Origin: Portulaca oleracea
Lineage: Eukaryota > Streptophyta > Magnoliopsida > Caryophyllales > Portulacaceae
Reading direction: 5' to 3'
Length of the DNA stretch: 64,000 nt
NCBI GenBank assembly: GCA_029582165.1
Contig: CM055890.1
Span: forward strand, 6,013,787 to 6,077,786
In this document: one piece after another, positions 32,957 through 45,794 of the stretch
How the letters are laid out: each line of letters opens with the position of its first letter
Numbering within the stretch: the stretch's first letter is position 1
Notes under the pieces: model-generated
Told to the model about the DNA's origin: nothing
Database searches by the model: none
The model's input: only the letters and a program-made list of their open reading frames with translations
Program-made: the position numbers and the translations under genes

Positions 32957-33691
32957 ATGGAGATACAAGTAATGCATTCACCGCCTTCATCTTTCAGATT
33001 TCAAGTAGTTGATTTCGAGGGTGGTCCTACATCTCCGTCCACACCAAAGGGATTTGGTAGTGCTTCGTTATTCTACAGCATCAGTACTCCAGCAACCCCA
33101 GGTCATGAGTATGGCGTATTCCAACAACAAGTTTTAAATTTACCCGCATTGACCAGTAAAAGCCCTGATGATGATGATCTCCTGCACTACCAGCCTCCCT
33201 CCAAACACCCAACGCAAAGCAAAAACTGCATCTTATGGAATCCATTCTCTCCAAGAAGGAATTCAAAGAAGCCATCGGACGTTTCTGAGCATAAAGAAAC
33301 AGCCGAACGAGGCAGAGGTTGGACGCAGTCTGCACCAAAGTCTACCAAAAGAGAAGCAAGATCAGTTTCACCAGAGAAGCGAATTCGATGGAGAATCAAG
33401 GATCTGTTCTTGTTAAGAAGCGCATCCGAGGGGAGAAGAACGGAGAAAGACCCTTTCAACAAGTACACTACGAGAAGCTCAGCAGAAAGCTCCCCTGTTG
33501 CGTCTAAATCTAGCAAAAGACGTGGCGTTTCTGCTCATGAATTGCATTACAAGATTAACAAGGCCTTGTCACAGGACTTGAAGAAGAAGTCGTTCTTGCC
33601 TTATAAACAAGCAATTTTGGGTCCATTCTCTGCTCATTCTTCTGCAGTTCCTGCCCATGATTCTATTCGTGGAGCAAGTGGGATTTTGTAA
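32957..33691 (+). CDS. DUF1645-type plant protein, intact copy
   Basis: A 244-residue single-exon protein. Its layout matches the plant DUF1645 family: a Ser/Pro-rich N terminus ('SPPSSFRFQ', 'FYSISTPATP'), a basic block followed by 'RIRWRIKDLFLLRSASEGRR' (about residues 142-161), and the C-terminal block 'KKKSFLPYKQAILGPF' (about 209-224). There is no signal peptide or membrane segment; basic clusters suggest a soluble, possibly nuclear protein. Some family members are stress-induced (for example rice OsSGL), but the molecular function is not established. It is the intact partner of the broken copy at 24258-24986. The family call is from motif recognition. Confidence 0.82.
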   Translation: MEIQVMHSPPSSFRFQVVDFEGGPTSPSTPKGFGSASLFYSISTPATPGHEYGVFQQQVLNLPALTSKSPDDDDLLHYQPPSKHPTQSKNCILWNPFSPRRNSKKPSDVSEHKETAERGRGWTQSAPKSTKREARSVSPEKRIRWRIKDLFLLRSASEGRRTEKDPFNKYTTRSSAESSPVASKSSKRRGVSAHELHYKINKALSQDLKKKSFLPYKQAILGPFSAHSSAVPAHDSIRGASGIL

Positions 33692-34477
33692 CCCCTCCTC
33701 GTTGCCTCGTTCGGTGCCCCCACATTGACATGTCCACATGTATATCTTGCAACACATACTTATTGCTTGCGTTTTTCGCTTTACAAAATTTGTAAATATT
33801 CGGAATTAACTTTTATAATAGTTATGCGGATTGTACTCTGTCTTTTGCTCCAAAAAATAGAAAAGTTACGCGGATTGATTCAAGTGGTAAATTTTTACCA
33901 TTGCAATTTGCAAGTGGATCAAGTGTGATTTTTGAATTAAAAAAGATTACTTGATTGAATAAATGGGGTTTTTAGCTGGAAGTCATGATTAACCTTTTAT
34001 TGAATTTTTCTAGCTTATTTCAGCCCGTTAATTTTTATGGTGGGTTCATTTGCGGTTTCACATCACACCGCAAATTCTAATTTTCACTTATCATAACTTT
34101 TCAAATAAAAAAAATCAAATAACTTTTCATTTCCATTTTATTATAAGTGAAAACTTTTTAAATAAAAAAATCAAAACATTCATTTTATTTCTAACTACCA
34201 TTATTTTCAAATTAAAATATATCAACCTACCTTCCTTATTTCCACCACAACTTTCCACGTTCCACCACAACTTTCTGCGTTCCACCTCACCGCAACCGTA
34301 CCGTGAAAAAGAATGGGGCCTTCAAACTAAAATTATGAATCAATCAGCTAAGATGTATTTTGAGTTAAATTTAGTCTACACTTATTCACTATTAACTTAT
34401 CAATTAAGACAGACAGACATACATGCATGCATGCATGCATGCATGCATACATACATACATACATACATATATATTAT
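33692..34477. other. 3' flank of DUF1645 copy 2 with ATGC/ATAC microsatellite
   Basis: Non-coding. It contains short similarity to the copy 1 3' flank, then AT-rich DNA and a compound microsatellite of (CATG/ATGC)n and (ATAC)n at about 34419-34468. This microsatellite abuts the left end of the large inverted-repeat element. The 153-codon frame at 34050-34511 runs through it and is not called. Confidence 0.6.
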
Positions 34478-35785
34478 GGGAAGTGATCATATGAGCATTG
34501 TATTTATGTGAGCATGTGAGCAATAGTGATATGGACCCTTGGATCTTCAATCAATGGATGTGAAAAGAGGAAGAGTTTGTCCTTTTTTTCAGGCTTTTTA
34601 TGGAGATGTCACGTGAGGTTTATGAGGGAAAAAAAAGAGAAAGCAGTAACAACTCCCAATAACGGCGCATGGTCATCAATTTCAAAAACTCAAAATTAAA
34701 GTTTCCCATTCCTTCCTGCAGAGTGAACGTTTGTCTCCCTCACTCCCACCCATAATCGACGCCGACTGAAGAATAAAGGGGAAGGATTCGACGGCAAAAA
34801 CTGGACTTGGACGACGACAGAGGGGAAGTTGTCAGGCAGGCGAATTAGGGTTCCAGTTTAGATTGTCCTTGGCCGTCGTTCGTTTCCGGGCAAGTCGTCG
34901 GGGTTGGTTTTGCTGGTGGCTGAAATTCCATTTTCTTGTGGTTTTAGATTCAACGCAGGGTATATGTATATTGTCTTTGTCAAGTAATTTTGGAATCCAG
35001 CTTATTGTATGCTCTTTATTGAACTTCTTAGTTAGGGTTTCATTGAAAAATGTTTGTTAGGATATATGATTGAAAGATGTTATATTATTGATATGGACTA
35101 AAAATTCGACTACAATGGTGAATAATGGAGGCCAAGCCGATGGGTCGAAGGAGAAGTGAGTGTTCTTGGTTCGTTCTTATTGATTTTGGAGTGAATCATT
35201 CTTTTCTTGTATGAATTGAAAATAATGGTTGATGTGCTCCTAGGAGTATACTTGATGTCCACAATGATAATGTTTGATGTCCCCTATTGTTATACTTGTT
35301 GTCCACAGTGATAATATTTGATGTCCCTTACTGGTTATACTTGATGTCCATACTGATTATGTTTGATGTCCCCTGCTGTTATAGTTGATGTCCATCATGA
35401 TAAGTCTTAATGTCCCATGCTACAATACTTTATGTTATCATTTATCTTGGTTGAAAATTTATGCAATTGAGATCTACGTTCATCATCTTTGTACTTGATG
35501 TGCTGACATGTTTTATTTGATGTTCATTCTCGTTGTACTTGATGTCTTTACATGTTGCGCAGTGGTATAACAGAGTAATTCATGCAATCGATGCTCGTCA
35601 TCGTTGTAATTAATGTCCTCACATGTTTCATTTGATATTCATTTTCGTTGTGCTTGATGTTCTTTTATGTATTTATGAACATAAATTGTTGAAAATAATG
35701 GAGCAGGGAAATACAACGTACGTATGATGTCCCCATACATTATCATTATGGATTTTGGAGTGAATATATCATTGTTGTGGTCCTT
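34478..35785 (+). repeat. left arm of the large inverted-repeat element
   Basis: Pairs with 38970-40279. The outer ~640 bp is unique sequence with a promoter-like GC-rich stretch (34750-34900) and 'TTAGGGTTTC' leader-like sequence. A start codon lies at 35115 in 'ATGGTGAATAATGGAGGCCA' context, followed at 35156 by the splice-donor-like GTGAGT. The inner ~560 bp is the GATGTCC-type array. Confidence 0.8.
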
Positions 35786-38700
35786 GTGGACATCATGCAG
35801 GGGACATCAAGTATTATTAATATATCATTGATGTCGTTGATGTTAATGATTTTGGAGTGAATCGGTCCTTTCTTGTATTAATCGAGAATAATGGTTGATG
35901 TCCCCTGTTGGTACACTTGATGTCCACAATGATAATGTTTGATGTCTCCTGTTGTTATACTTGTTGTCCACAATGGTAATGTTTGATGTCAGCAGGGGAC
36001 AATGTGAGTTATAAAAGTCCACAATTAGGAATGGCAGGGGACAATGTGAGTTATAAAAGTCCATAGTTAAATGTGTTTGTCACATAAATATATTATTGAT
36101 GTCATTGATATTCACAATATAAATGATGAAAGTGCACAATTAAAGAGTCGTGGCATCCAGATTGTTATGGACATCAAGTTCTCCCAAAAAGGATATCACG
36201 CATGTGGACTGAGGACATTATGTATTTTTGCTCGTTTGTGAAGAGTGAGGACATCCATCATTTTAGACTGTGGATATTAAGTATTACCAAATATGACATC
36301 GTGCATGTGGACTGTGGACAGGGCATCCATCATGTAGTTTTATTCATTTGTAAATAGTGATGAGCATCCAGTTTGGATTTTGGACATCAAGTATTACTAA
36401 AAAGGACAATGCGCGTATGGACTGTGGACAACATGTTTCTTCGTATGCATGATACCCAATCATGTGGGGGATTTAATTGACATGTACTTGATATACTTTT
36501 ATTCATTTAATTGGCATGTGGGCACTAATCTCATGTGCACACACTTAATATATTTTTATTCATTTGTCAAGAGTGAGGGCATCCATCATTTTAGGTAGTG
36601 GACATTAAAAATAACAGCAATCGACTTCAAGTTCTACCAACATGGACATCAAGTATAATAACAGAGGACATCAAGTATTAATGTTATTGACTCACAACAC
36701 ACTCATGCACATTGGTACTTGGCCTTCAAATTATATGAAGTAGACATCGAACTTCAAGTATAAATTGCAAGGACATTAGGTTCATACATCATTACAATGC
36801 ATTGTGACGTTATACAAACTAGACATCCAAGAACAACAGTAGTGGAAATCAAGCATTACCAACATGGACATCAAGTATAATAGTAGGGGACATTAAGTAT
36901 TACAATACACTCAAGCACAACAGTAGGGAACATCAGGGGACATCAAGAATAACAGCAGTGGACATCAAGTATTATTAATATGGACATCAATTATGACAAG
37001 AAGGAATCATATACAATACACTCAAGAACAATAGTAGGGAACATCAAGAATAACAGCAATGAACATCAAGTATTATCAATATAGTCATCAAGTATAACTG
37101 CAAGGGATATTAAGTATTATCAATATGGACACCAATACAATAGCATGTGGACGTCATGCATTATCATTACTCGCTAGCCTTACTCGCTTTTTTTTTTTTT
37201 TTTTTTTTTTGCATATACACTCAGTAGACTTCCATAGTTACTCCTAGCCTTCAATACACCTCGTTATGTAGTAGCCTTACTCGCTTTTTTTTTTTTTTGG
37301 CATATATAATAATATGTTCCACACTTAAACAATTCCTCATGCTTCATTAAATGCTTTCGTTCTAATATTTTCATTGTTAACATATTGCATTATATTGTTT
37401 AATGAGTTATGGACATCTAAACAACATGGATGTGGACATCCAACATAACAGCAGTGGACATCTAACATACTCATTGCAGACATCAACCATTACCAATGTA
37501 TACGTCAAGAACAATTGAAGGGAAGACACAAACACATCAACATTTTTCTGCAAATACATCCAACAAATATGTTTTTGCATACCAAACACATACTATGTTC
37601 TTATAGAAAGGAACAAGAGAAATACATTAAAAAAAAACTAAACAACACGGCGAGTATTGTTCATGACATTGACATGACAAACATTAAAAATATCTTAAAC
37701 TATTGGAATACACAATCTACTACACAATACATCTTCCTCAACGCTTCCAAACGTTTTTCTTACAATGAAACACAAGTTGTTGCTCATCCTGTTGTGGAAC
37801 GAGGATTCATCTTGAACTGAATCTGGACCCTCGATCTGAGTAGGGGCCACCTCATATGACGTTCCCATAACATGTGAGCGGACTGGACTTGAACCATCTC
37901 CCACTTCATTACTTGCAGATGAAAAATTCTTAATTAACTGTTGATGCGACCACATCCCGAGGAACTCCAAAACAAGCGGGCTATGCTGATCCCTAGTCAA
38001 CAACCCATAAAAGAGAAGAATACACACAAAGACTATTATTGTCATATAGCACCCCTCATACTTTTTAAAAAATCACATGTCAAACACAAATTGTGTACAT
38101 TACTTTTGTGGACATCATCAGTTTCATCAGTGTACATCAATTAATGGTAATGTGGACAACGCTCATATACCACTCCAATTTAATTCAGTATACATAAAAA
38201 CAATGTATGTGGACAACAATCATATAACATTCCAGTTTCACACTACGAAAACCACCCCCAAAACCCAACATTTTGAAATGTCATATACATAACAAATTTG
38301 TATATTCAAATCACATCATCAATACTGTGGATACCCCAACTTTCATCAGTAGACATCAACTAATGTCCCTGTGCACAGCACCCATATAGCACACCACTTT
38401 CATAATGGGGAAAACCACCCCCAAAACCCAACCTTTTGAAGCGTTATTAGTAGATATTAATTAATGCCAATGTGGACATCAATTAGCTCCAACTTATATT
38501 TAATTCAGTATACATAAAAAAAACAATGACCGTGGACACCAAACATTATGAAATGTCAACTACACAACAAATTCATATATTCAAATCATTTCATCAACAC
38601 TGTTGACAGCAAACATTTAATCAGTGGACATCAACTAATGCCCTTGTGGACAACACCTATATAACACACCACTTTTATATTGGGAAACCCACCCCCCAAA

Positions 38701-38969
38701 AAACAACCATATTGAAATGTCAGCTACACATCACATTCGTACATTCAAATTACTTCATCAACATTGTGGACACCCAACTTTTCTTCAGTGGACATCAAGT
38801 AATGTCCCTGTGGGCAATAAACACTCACAACTGTGGACATCACCATATACATCAATGGACATTAACAAAAACCTTACGACAATCACTCATATATCCCCCA
38901 AATTTGATTCTTGATAACCCTGCCAAACTACCACCTTTATCAATAAAGATGTCTCCCACTAGTGGACAT
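35786..38969. repeat. core of GGACATC-type degenerate tandem repeats
   Basis: Dozens of GGACATC(A)AGTATTA-like units, mostly in GGACATC orientation. They include a doubled GGGGACAATGTGAGTTATAA segment near 35996 and 36036, T runs at 37191-37210 and 37286-37299, and three loosely repeated ~150-bp blocks between 38290 and 38820. A minus-strand frame at 37695-38045 (116 codons) in the least repetitive part matches nothing I know and could be a decayed exon. Other frames here are translations of the repeat and are not genes. Confidence 0.65.
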
Positions 38970-40279
38970 CTATTATTACTATTGTGGACAACATTCCCTA
39001 TTCACTCCAAAATCCATAATGATAATGCATGGGGACATCATACGTACGTTATATTTTCCCTGCTCCATTATTTTCAACAATTCATGTTCATAAATATATA
39101 AAAGGACATCAAGCACAATAAAAATGAATATCAAATGAAACATGTGAGGACATCAACTACAACGATGACGAACATCAATTGCATGAATTACTCTGTTATA
39201 CTACTGCGCAACATGTGAAGACATCAAGTGCAACGAGAATGAACATCAAATGAAACATGTCAGCACATCAAGTACAACGATGACGAACATAGATCTCAAT
39301 TGCATAAATTTTCAACCTAGATAAATGATAACATATAGTATAGTAGCATGGGAAATTAAGAATTTATTATGATGGACATCAACTATAACAGCATAGGATA
39401 TCAAGCATTATCAGTATGGACATCAAGTACAACTAGTAGGGGACATCAAACATTATCACTGTGGACAACATGTATAACAACACGGGACATAAAACATTAT
39501 CATTGTGGACATCAAGTATACCCGAAGGGGACACCAACCATTATTATCAATTCATACAAGAAAGGAACGATTCACTCCAAAATCAATAAAAACGAACCAA
39601 GAACACTCACTTCTCCTTCGACCCATCGGCATGGCCTCCATTATTCACCATTGTAATCGAATTTTCATTCCATATCAACAATATAACATCTTTCAATCAT
39701 ATCCTAACAAACATTTTTTTAATGAAACCCTAATCACGAAGTTCAAAAAAGAGCATACAACAAGCTGGATTCCAAACTTGACAAGTACAATATACATATA
39801 CCCTGCGTAGAATCTAAAACCGCAAGAAAATGGAATTACTGCTACCAGCAAAACCAACCCCGACGACTCGCCCGGAAACGAACAACGACCAGTGACAATT
39901 AAACTGGAACCCTAATTTGCCTACCTGACAACTTCCCCACTTTCGTTGTCCAAGTCCAGTTTTCGCCGTCGAATCCTTCTCCTTCGTTCTTTAGTCGCTG
40001 TCGATTATGGGTTGGAGTGAAGGAGACAAAAGTTCACTCTGCAAGAAGGAATGGGAAACTTTAATTTTGAGTTTTGGAAACTGATGACCATGCGCCATTA
40101 TTGGGAGTTGTTACTGCTTTCACTTTTTTTTCTCATAAACCTCACGTGACATCTGCATAAAAAGGATAAAAAAAAAGACAAACTCTTCCTTTTTTCCGAT
40201 CCATTGATTAAAGATCCAAGGTCCATATCTCTAGTGCTCACATGCTCACATTAATTCAATGCTCATATGATCACTTCCC
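38970..40279 (-). repeat. right arm of the large inverted-repeat element
   Basis: Reverse complement of the left arm, with small differences. It has the same inward-facing start codon (39651 down to 39649) and splice-donor-like GTGAGT on the minus strand. The encoded short peptide would be MVNNGGHADGSKEK, with Q in place of H in the left arm. Confidence 0.8.
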
Positions 40280-40291
40280 TCTCTCTCTCTC

Positions 40292-40327
<36 letters not shown>

Positions 40328-40345
40328 CGTGTGTGTTTGATTCAA
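40280..40345. repeat. compound (CT)n(TA)n(GT)n microsatellite
   Basis: Directly follows the right end of the large inverted-repeat element. Simple repeats flank the element on both sides. Confidence 0.9.
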
Positions 40346-40713
40346 TACTTAGTGCAAGACTTTACCATGATTTTTAAAGAATTTACGACATTTCTCCCGA
40401 TTTTTTTCAAACTTTTTACTATTTTTTACGAATTTTTCACTTTTATTCATTTTAAAAAATCATAATAATTGCTCGAATTCTCAAAAACATAATTTAAAAA
40501 TTGTTTTAGTAACTACAATTCATTACCTTTTTGGGGGCAGGAACGAAAATAACAAAAACAATATAGGATAGGAATGAAAAAAATAAAAAGAATGTGGAGG
40601 TGGATTTGGTACCACTACAACCCAATTTTTTTTTTTTGGACCACCAGAATCTAAACTGATAGTAGGGATTATTATTGTCCAATTCGCAGAAATCAAGATT
40701 ATTAGAATCCAAT

Positions 40714-40717
<4 letters not shown>
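40346..40717. other. AT-rich non-coding stretch
   Basis: No gene is seen. Poly-A/T tracts and a possible weak retroelement edge are the only content. Open frames on the minus strand are driven by the adjacent TA run. Confidence 0.5.

Positions 40718-40787
<70 letters not shown>
40718..40787. repeat. (TA)35 microsatellite
   Basis: 70 bp of uninterrupted TA. Translated frames of it give only Ile-Tyr repeats and are not genes. Confidence 0.95.
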
Positions 40788-40790
<3 letters not shown>

Positions 40791-40792
40791 AC

Positions 40793-41041
40793 ATGTGTTC
40801 TTTGCGGGCACGAGGATGATACAATCCCACACTTCCTCTTCCATTTCTACAAAGCCACAGGAGCTGGATTTGTAACTGGATGAACATGCCTACAACAAAC
40901 TCACTGGAGCAATGGTTCAAAAAAGTGCTAGCTTCAAAAAAGCCCAAGGGACAGACAGACATTCAGATAGCCGCTATTGTTAGCTACATATACCACATTT
41001 GGAGTACTAGAAACCATGCAATTTTAAAAAGTCAAACTGAC
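40793..41041 (+). pseudogene. LINE zf-RVT fragment, left half
   Basis: Frames on the plus strand read 'VLCGHEDDTIPHFLFHFYKATGAG' followed by 'WMNMPTTNSLEQWFKKVLASKKPKGQTDIQIAAIVSYIYHIWSTRNHAILKSQTD'. This is the zf-RVT and downstream linker of a plant LINE, with one frame change. The fragment is cut at 41041 by the LARD-like element and resumes at 46404. Confidence 0.7.
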
Positions 41042-41764
41042 TGTTGGAAAAAATAATGAGATGGAGAAACACGGTCACCTAGAAGATGGGGGATCACTTG
41101 GGTGGCTAGGAGTCGACGGATAAACCGGCTCCCCTTAAGACTTATTCACTAGACCGTGAAAAAACTCAAGGGAAAAAACCTAACTTCTTGTAAACAAAGT
41201 TAAAGATTTCCCATGAACTCTCAAGAATGTTGTTGCAGTTCAACACCTTAGGAGTGTGTTGAAACTCTCTAGAAGATAAAGATGATAATTGAGGGTGTGG
41301 ACGAATGTGTAATTCATCCACCTTTTATAGTGATCTTAGGAGCCAACAAGTTAGTCAAACTTGCCAATTACAAGAGCATAATCCAAGGGATGTGTTTGAA
41401 TATTATTAATAAGAAATCATGACTGATTTCTCAGTTAAATACAATCCCAAAACATGCTCAAAGATAATTGACCACGAGACATAAATCAAGGGATTACAAA
41501 ATCAATCCCGACTTTGCTCGACACGATCCGTGTTAAATCAACACGGTCCGTGTTGAAGCCAACACGACCTGTGTTGGATCAACACGGTTCGTGTTGATCC
41601 TGAGCACATTTTCAGTGCTCTCTGGACGCCAATACGGGTCATGTCAGACTAGACACGATCCGTGTTGAGCCCATTTTCCTTATTAAGCTCATTTTCGACC
41701 TCCCAGTCGATCCTATGCTTATAACTTATACTTTATGCCTCTTAACTCTTGAAATACTCCAACA
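41042..41764 (-). repeat. 3' LTR of the LARD-like element
   Basis: 723 bp, TGTTGG...CCAACA. It has a TATA box on the minus strand (TATAAAAG at about 41332-41339). Between 41519 and 41650 it carries a row of short palindromes such as AACACGGTCCGTGTT. Confidence 0.85.
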
Positions 41765-44700
41765 ATCCCCCGTCATTTCAAGAGTACCACTTGAAATATC
41801 CCGGGATCCCTCACTTGGGTAAGATTACCCCCGCCATACATTGCACCTTCTAGAAAGATTCAACACCCGAGAAATCAAGGAGTTGTTATGCGTCATGAAA
41901 GTGTCTTTCGACTTGAACACTTAGTGTAAATAATTTCAATTAGTCTGGATGCATAAGTAGACAAGTCTTTGAACTTTACATCCTTATTTGACTAATTGGA
42001 TACATCACACACACAACCCAAAACCTTGCTTAAAATAAAGACACTATTTCAAACAGGCCATGTGTCCCATACCCTCCGCGAGACCAATCAAGCCCAGCCC
42101 TAGGCTATCTGAAGCGGCCCACTTCACGTCCTCGCATAGGCAGACTATTACGCCCCGTAATAAAGCTCCCCATCTCATTGATTCAAAGTCTGTTAATGAG
42201 TCATAGACTCAAGCCTCTTGAACATTACGGTTCTTGAGCATCATCTTGTCCTTGGGATGATTTATCTTAAATATTTTGATGCTCCCATTATCATTCAACG
42301 TCGTCGACCATTGAACTCAGGCTTAACCAAAGGTGTCAAGCGTGAGTTGGAGATTCGTTGATGATAATTTACAAGTGGGCTTTACTCCCATCCCCTTATC
42401 AAGGATCACTAGATGATCTTGTGATCTTGCAAGAATTTGATCATGATACTTTTGAGTGCCCTCTATTACCTAAGATCACTAGATACATACATATCTTTCC
42501 ATGACCTTACTTTTCATGATCATATCTTTAACATTTCTTTCCTTCATCATCGTTGTGATTACACCATCACACTATAGGATTAGGTAAGAAATACTTTACC
42601 ACTTATCATAGTACGACTAAACCATCGCATTATAAGCTTTGGTAAACTTTAAATATTGAGTTCATATTTGAACTTACAAACCGAATGCTTTAGTAGGCGA
42701 TAAACTTTGGAACTATACATCCTTTTGTAATGCCAAAATCTCATGAACTCAAACCTTGATTATAACACTATCCAAATAACATGAATAATCTTCGTAATAC
42801 TTATAAAGAGATTACTATAACTTTGTCCAAGATGTTGGACTACTTGTATAGTTACCTTGAAAGAAATACTTGCAAGATCAAAGTTTCTTTTGTTTCGCAT
42901 TCTTTTCCTTATCTCTATGTCTTTATCCAAGTACCTTGGATTACATAGCCACTACTTATACCTTAGAACAACCTTATAAATCAAATTGACATTTGATTTT
43001 CCATGTTCTTTGCATAACTATATCGAAATAACTTTTGGATTTCATAGTTAAAACTTATCGCCTTAGAACCTTATAAATCAAATTAGCATTTGATTTTCAC
43101 GTTCTTTGAATAACTATGTCCAAATAACTTTGAATTTCATAGTTATAGCTTTTGTATAAATCAAAATGGTATTTGATTTTCCATGGAAGAATCTCTTCCA
43201 ACATAAACTTGAAGAAACTCTTAAGTTTCATAGAAATTAGATTCCATCTTATGTGTAACTTAAAACATTACACTTTCAACCATTTGCTACAAAGCTTGAA
43301 TACCATAAACTTGAATACCATATGTAATGAAACTTATTACATATCTTAACATTGGCTAGGCGAGAAAGAACCTCAATCGATCTTGAATGATTATCTTATA
43401 GTTATATGACTTTTACTTATATGATCAAACGTCATTCTAATTAGGTTCATGTTTCCTTATACATGATTAGATCCACTTCTTAAATATTAGATCGGGGAAG
43501 TCATAACCATTCATCCCGCATGCCAATCTTACTCATAATATTAATCCAAAAACCACTTAAGGATAGATCAAACAAATGTATATGAGAGCCATATGCATTT
43601 CCCTTTGTAGTAAGCTTGATTGGATCCTACATTTCAAACATGTAAACTTGATTAATTAATAGACTATTAACAAATGAAGCAATGATCATCCAATTTTATA
43701 ACACATAAACTTAGGTAAACATCATGTGTTGAAAATATATGATCATGCACATAGTCCACCATGCATACATTATGCAACTTATATTATAGTAGATACATAA
43801 TACTTACATTCCTACATGATGAACACTTATAATCTCATAAAATGGCGGTAAAGCCAAGTACAAGTATTCACATGAATATTGAATCATGATTATCCTTGCA
43901 TCTTACATAATCATATACTTATCAAGCCTTAACCATATGCGTCAATATGTAAGTCACATATATTAACATACAAACCATGCAAAGTATGAACCTTCTCATA
44001 AACATTTACTTATTTCATGAATTATAAAGTAAACACTTAATAACAAAATCATCTTGGTTATACCAAGAGTATGGAACATGAGAAGCTTGCACTTATGAAT
44101 AAATTTATGTCTATGTTACTTATGACATACCCACAGCCCATATGCTTATAATAATCACATAAACTGTCATTATTTCTTATTAGGCTATGCTAAACTTATC
44201 GAAACAATATTATGCGTGAGAACTTTAAATAATACCATGACAAACAAGAAATATACATTTCTACTTGTACTCATATAAACAAAATACCTTATTCATATCT
44301 TAATAATATGAAAGCATGTCATGGCTAACTTAATCACGTAATGTAATCATATGAATTTACTTGATCTTATACTTTTAACAAAGTTAGCACAAGCACTTAA
44401 TTAACATCATATGATACTCTTGAACTTGTCATGCCTCAAACATAAATAAAAGGTATATATAACATGATTGATTGGTAACTTGACATGCATACTAGCATAC
44501 TTGAAACTTAGACCAATCAGGACATTTTATCAAGGCCAACTTGCATAAGTGTTAATCAAAATATATATAAAGACATATATATTTAAATAACTTATAATTA
44601 TGAATACTTGTCAAGCACTTATAAACATATGATTGTTAAAACTTTAAGCATAATAAACGCACATTAGACAATCAACTTGAACTTGAGAGAAACATGCAAA

Positions 44701-45794
44701 GACTTGAGACATATGAACAAACATATAAACCTTCTTTGCATAATCATGTAAATAAGAATTAATCACATGAATTCATCTTGCAACAAATTACCACGAATCC
44801 ATATTCTCACAACTTATAAATTTCCATGTCAAACTCATATATTTCATGAACACTTGCACCTTTATTCATATTACGTATGCTTAACAAGACATGAACCAAA
44901 CAAGACAACCCAAGTATATATTTCAAAACATATATACAAGAACTTTCATGAATACACATTGTCTTAACTTAAGCATGCTTGTATCTCTAGCGAAGAATAA
45001 CACTAGTCATGTACATAAACTTAAACATGTGAATCAACTAGATTGACATACATACTTGTACATGTACATATATGACTACTTTAGAACATTCATGCTTATC
45101 ATTTCATAAATTAACAACATGATAAACCCATGTACTCAAAATATAAATAATCATGATAAACTTAATAAACAATTATCATGCTTTATATTCAATAAAACAA
45201 CTCATATATGAATAACACATATATGTACTTAACCATAGAAAAACATGCCATAAAGCTCATAAACTCACTTAACAATGATACTTTGTGATTTACTTGACAC
45301 ATAATAAAATCACACTTAACATTTTGGCATAATGGCAAACAAACATGTACTTAATAACACCTTAACACACCACTTTCTTGAAAACTTATAAATGGTAACT
45401 TAATAAGGTGTATAAATACATCTCAACATGTTTCTAATTATTCCATCCATTTGAATTAACCCAAATTCAAATCAAGATAACTTATGCCACTTAAATTAAA
45501 TAAAAGCCAACTTAATAAAGAACTTATCTCGATATGAAGGCAATCTCATCATACTCCTTGAACTTCTTGAGTATGAACAACAATCACCATTACCGCAACC
45601 GATCAACTACATCAATCAAATGAATCACAATTGATTAATAATCTTGGTAATCAAAAATAATAAACAAAACTTGTATAAAGCAACATAAACTTATCTATTT
45701 CACTCCATAGCATCTTGATCTCGATTTCCATCCCTCAAAATTGTCCTGTATGATCATCGACTCAATCATCCATGGTGACAATAAGTCTTAAGAT
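41765..45794 (-). other. non-coding interior of the LARD-like element
   Basis: AT-rich, no frame longer than about 70 codons, and no motif of gag, protease, integrase or RT in any frame I read. The left 500 bp (minus-strand 3' end) is less AT-rich than the rest. The right part is rich in CTTAT/ATAAG and CATG words. Confidence 0.7.

Larger units (their letters stand above)
34478..40279. mobile_element. 5.8-kb DNA element with ~1.3-kb inverted repeats and GATGTCC arrays
   Basis: The left end GGGAAGTGATCATATGAGCA (34478) recurs as the exact reverse complement ending at 40279. The inverted similarity continues inward for about 1.3 kb on each side. The middle 3.2 kb and the inner parts of the arms consist largely of short degenerate repeats around GATGTCC/GGACATC spaced by AT-rich 15-25-bp segments. 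No transposase domain was recognised. The terminal GGG and very long arms suggest a non-autonomous Mutator-like or foldback element. Flanks are microsatellites (ATAC/TA left; CT/TA/GT right), so the target duplication cannot be defined with confidence. Confidence 0.8.

Noticed and set aside
34050..34511. 153-codon frame between DUF1645 copy 2 and the inverted-repeat element
   Set aside because: AT-rich composition, runs through the ATGC/ATAC microsatellite, no domain.
38646..39101. 151-codon frame with several Cys/His residues that might look like zinc fingers
   Set aside because: The residues come from the repeated GTGGACATC words of the inverted-repeat element.
40523..40962. Frames encoding Ile-Tyr repeats
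   Set aside because: They are translations of the (TA)n microsatellite at 40718-40787 and not proteins.
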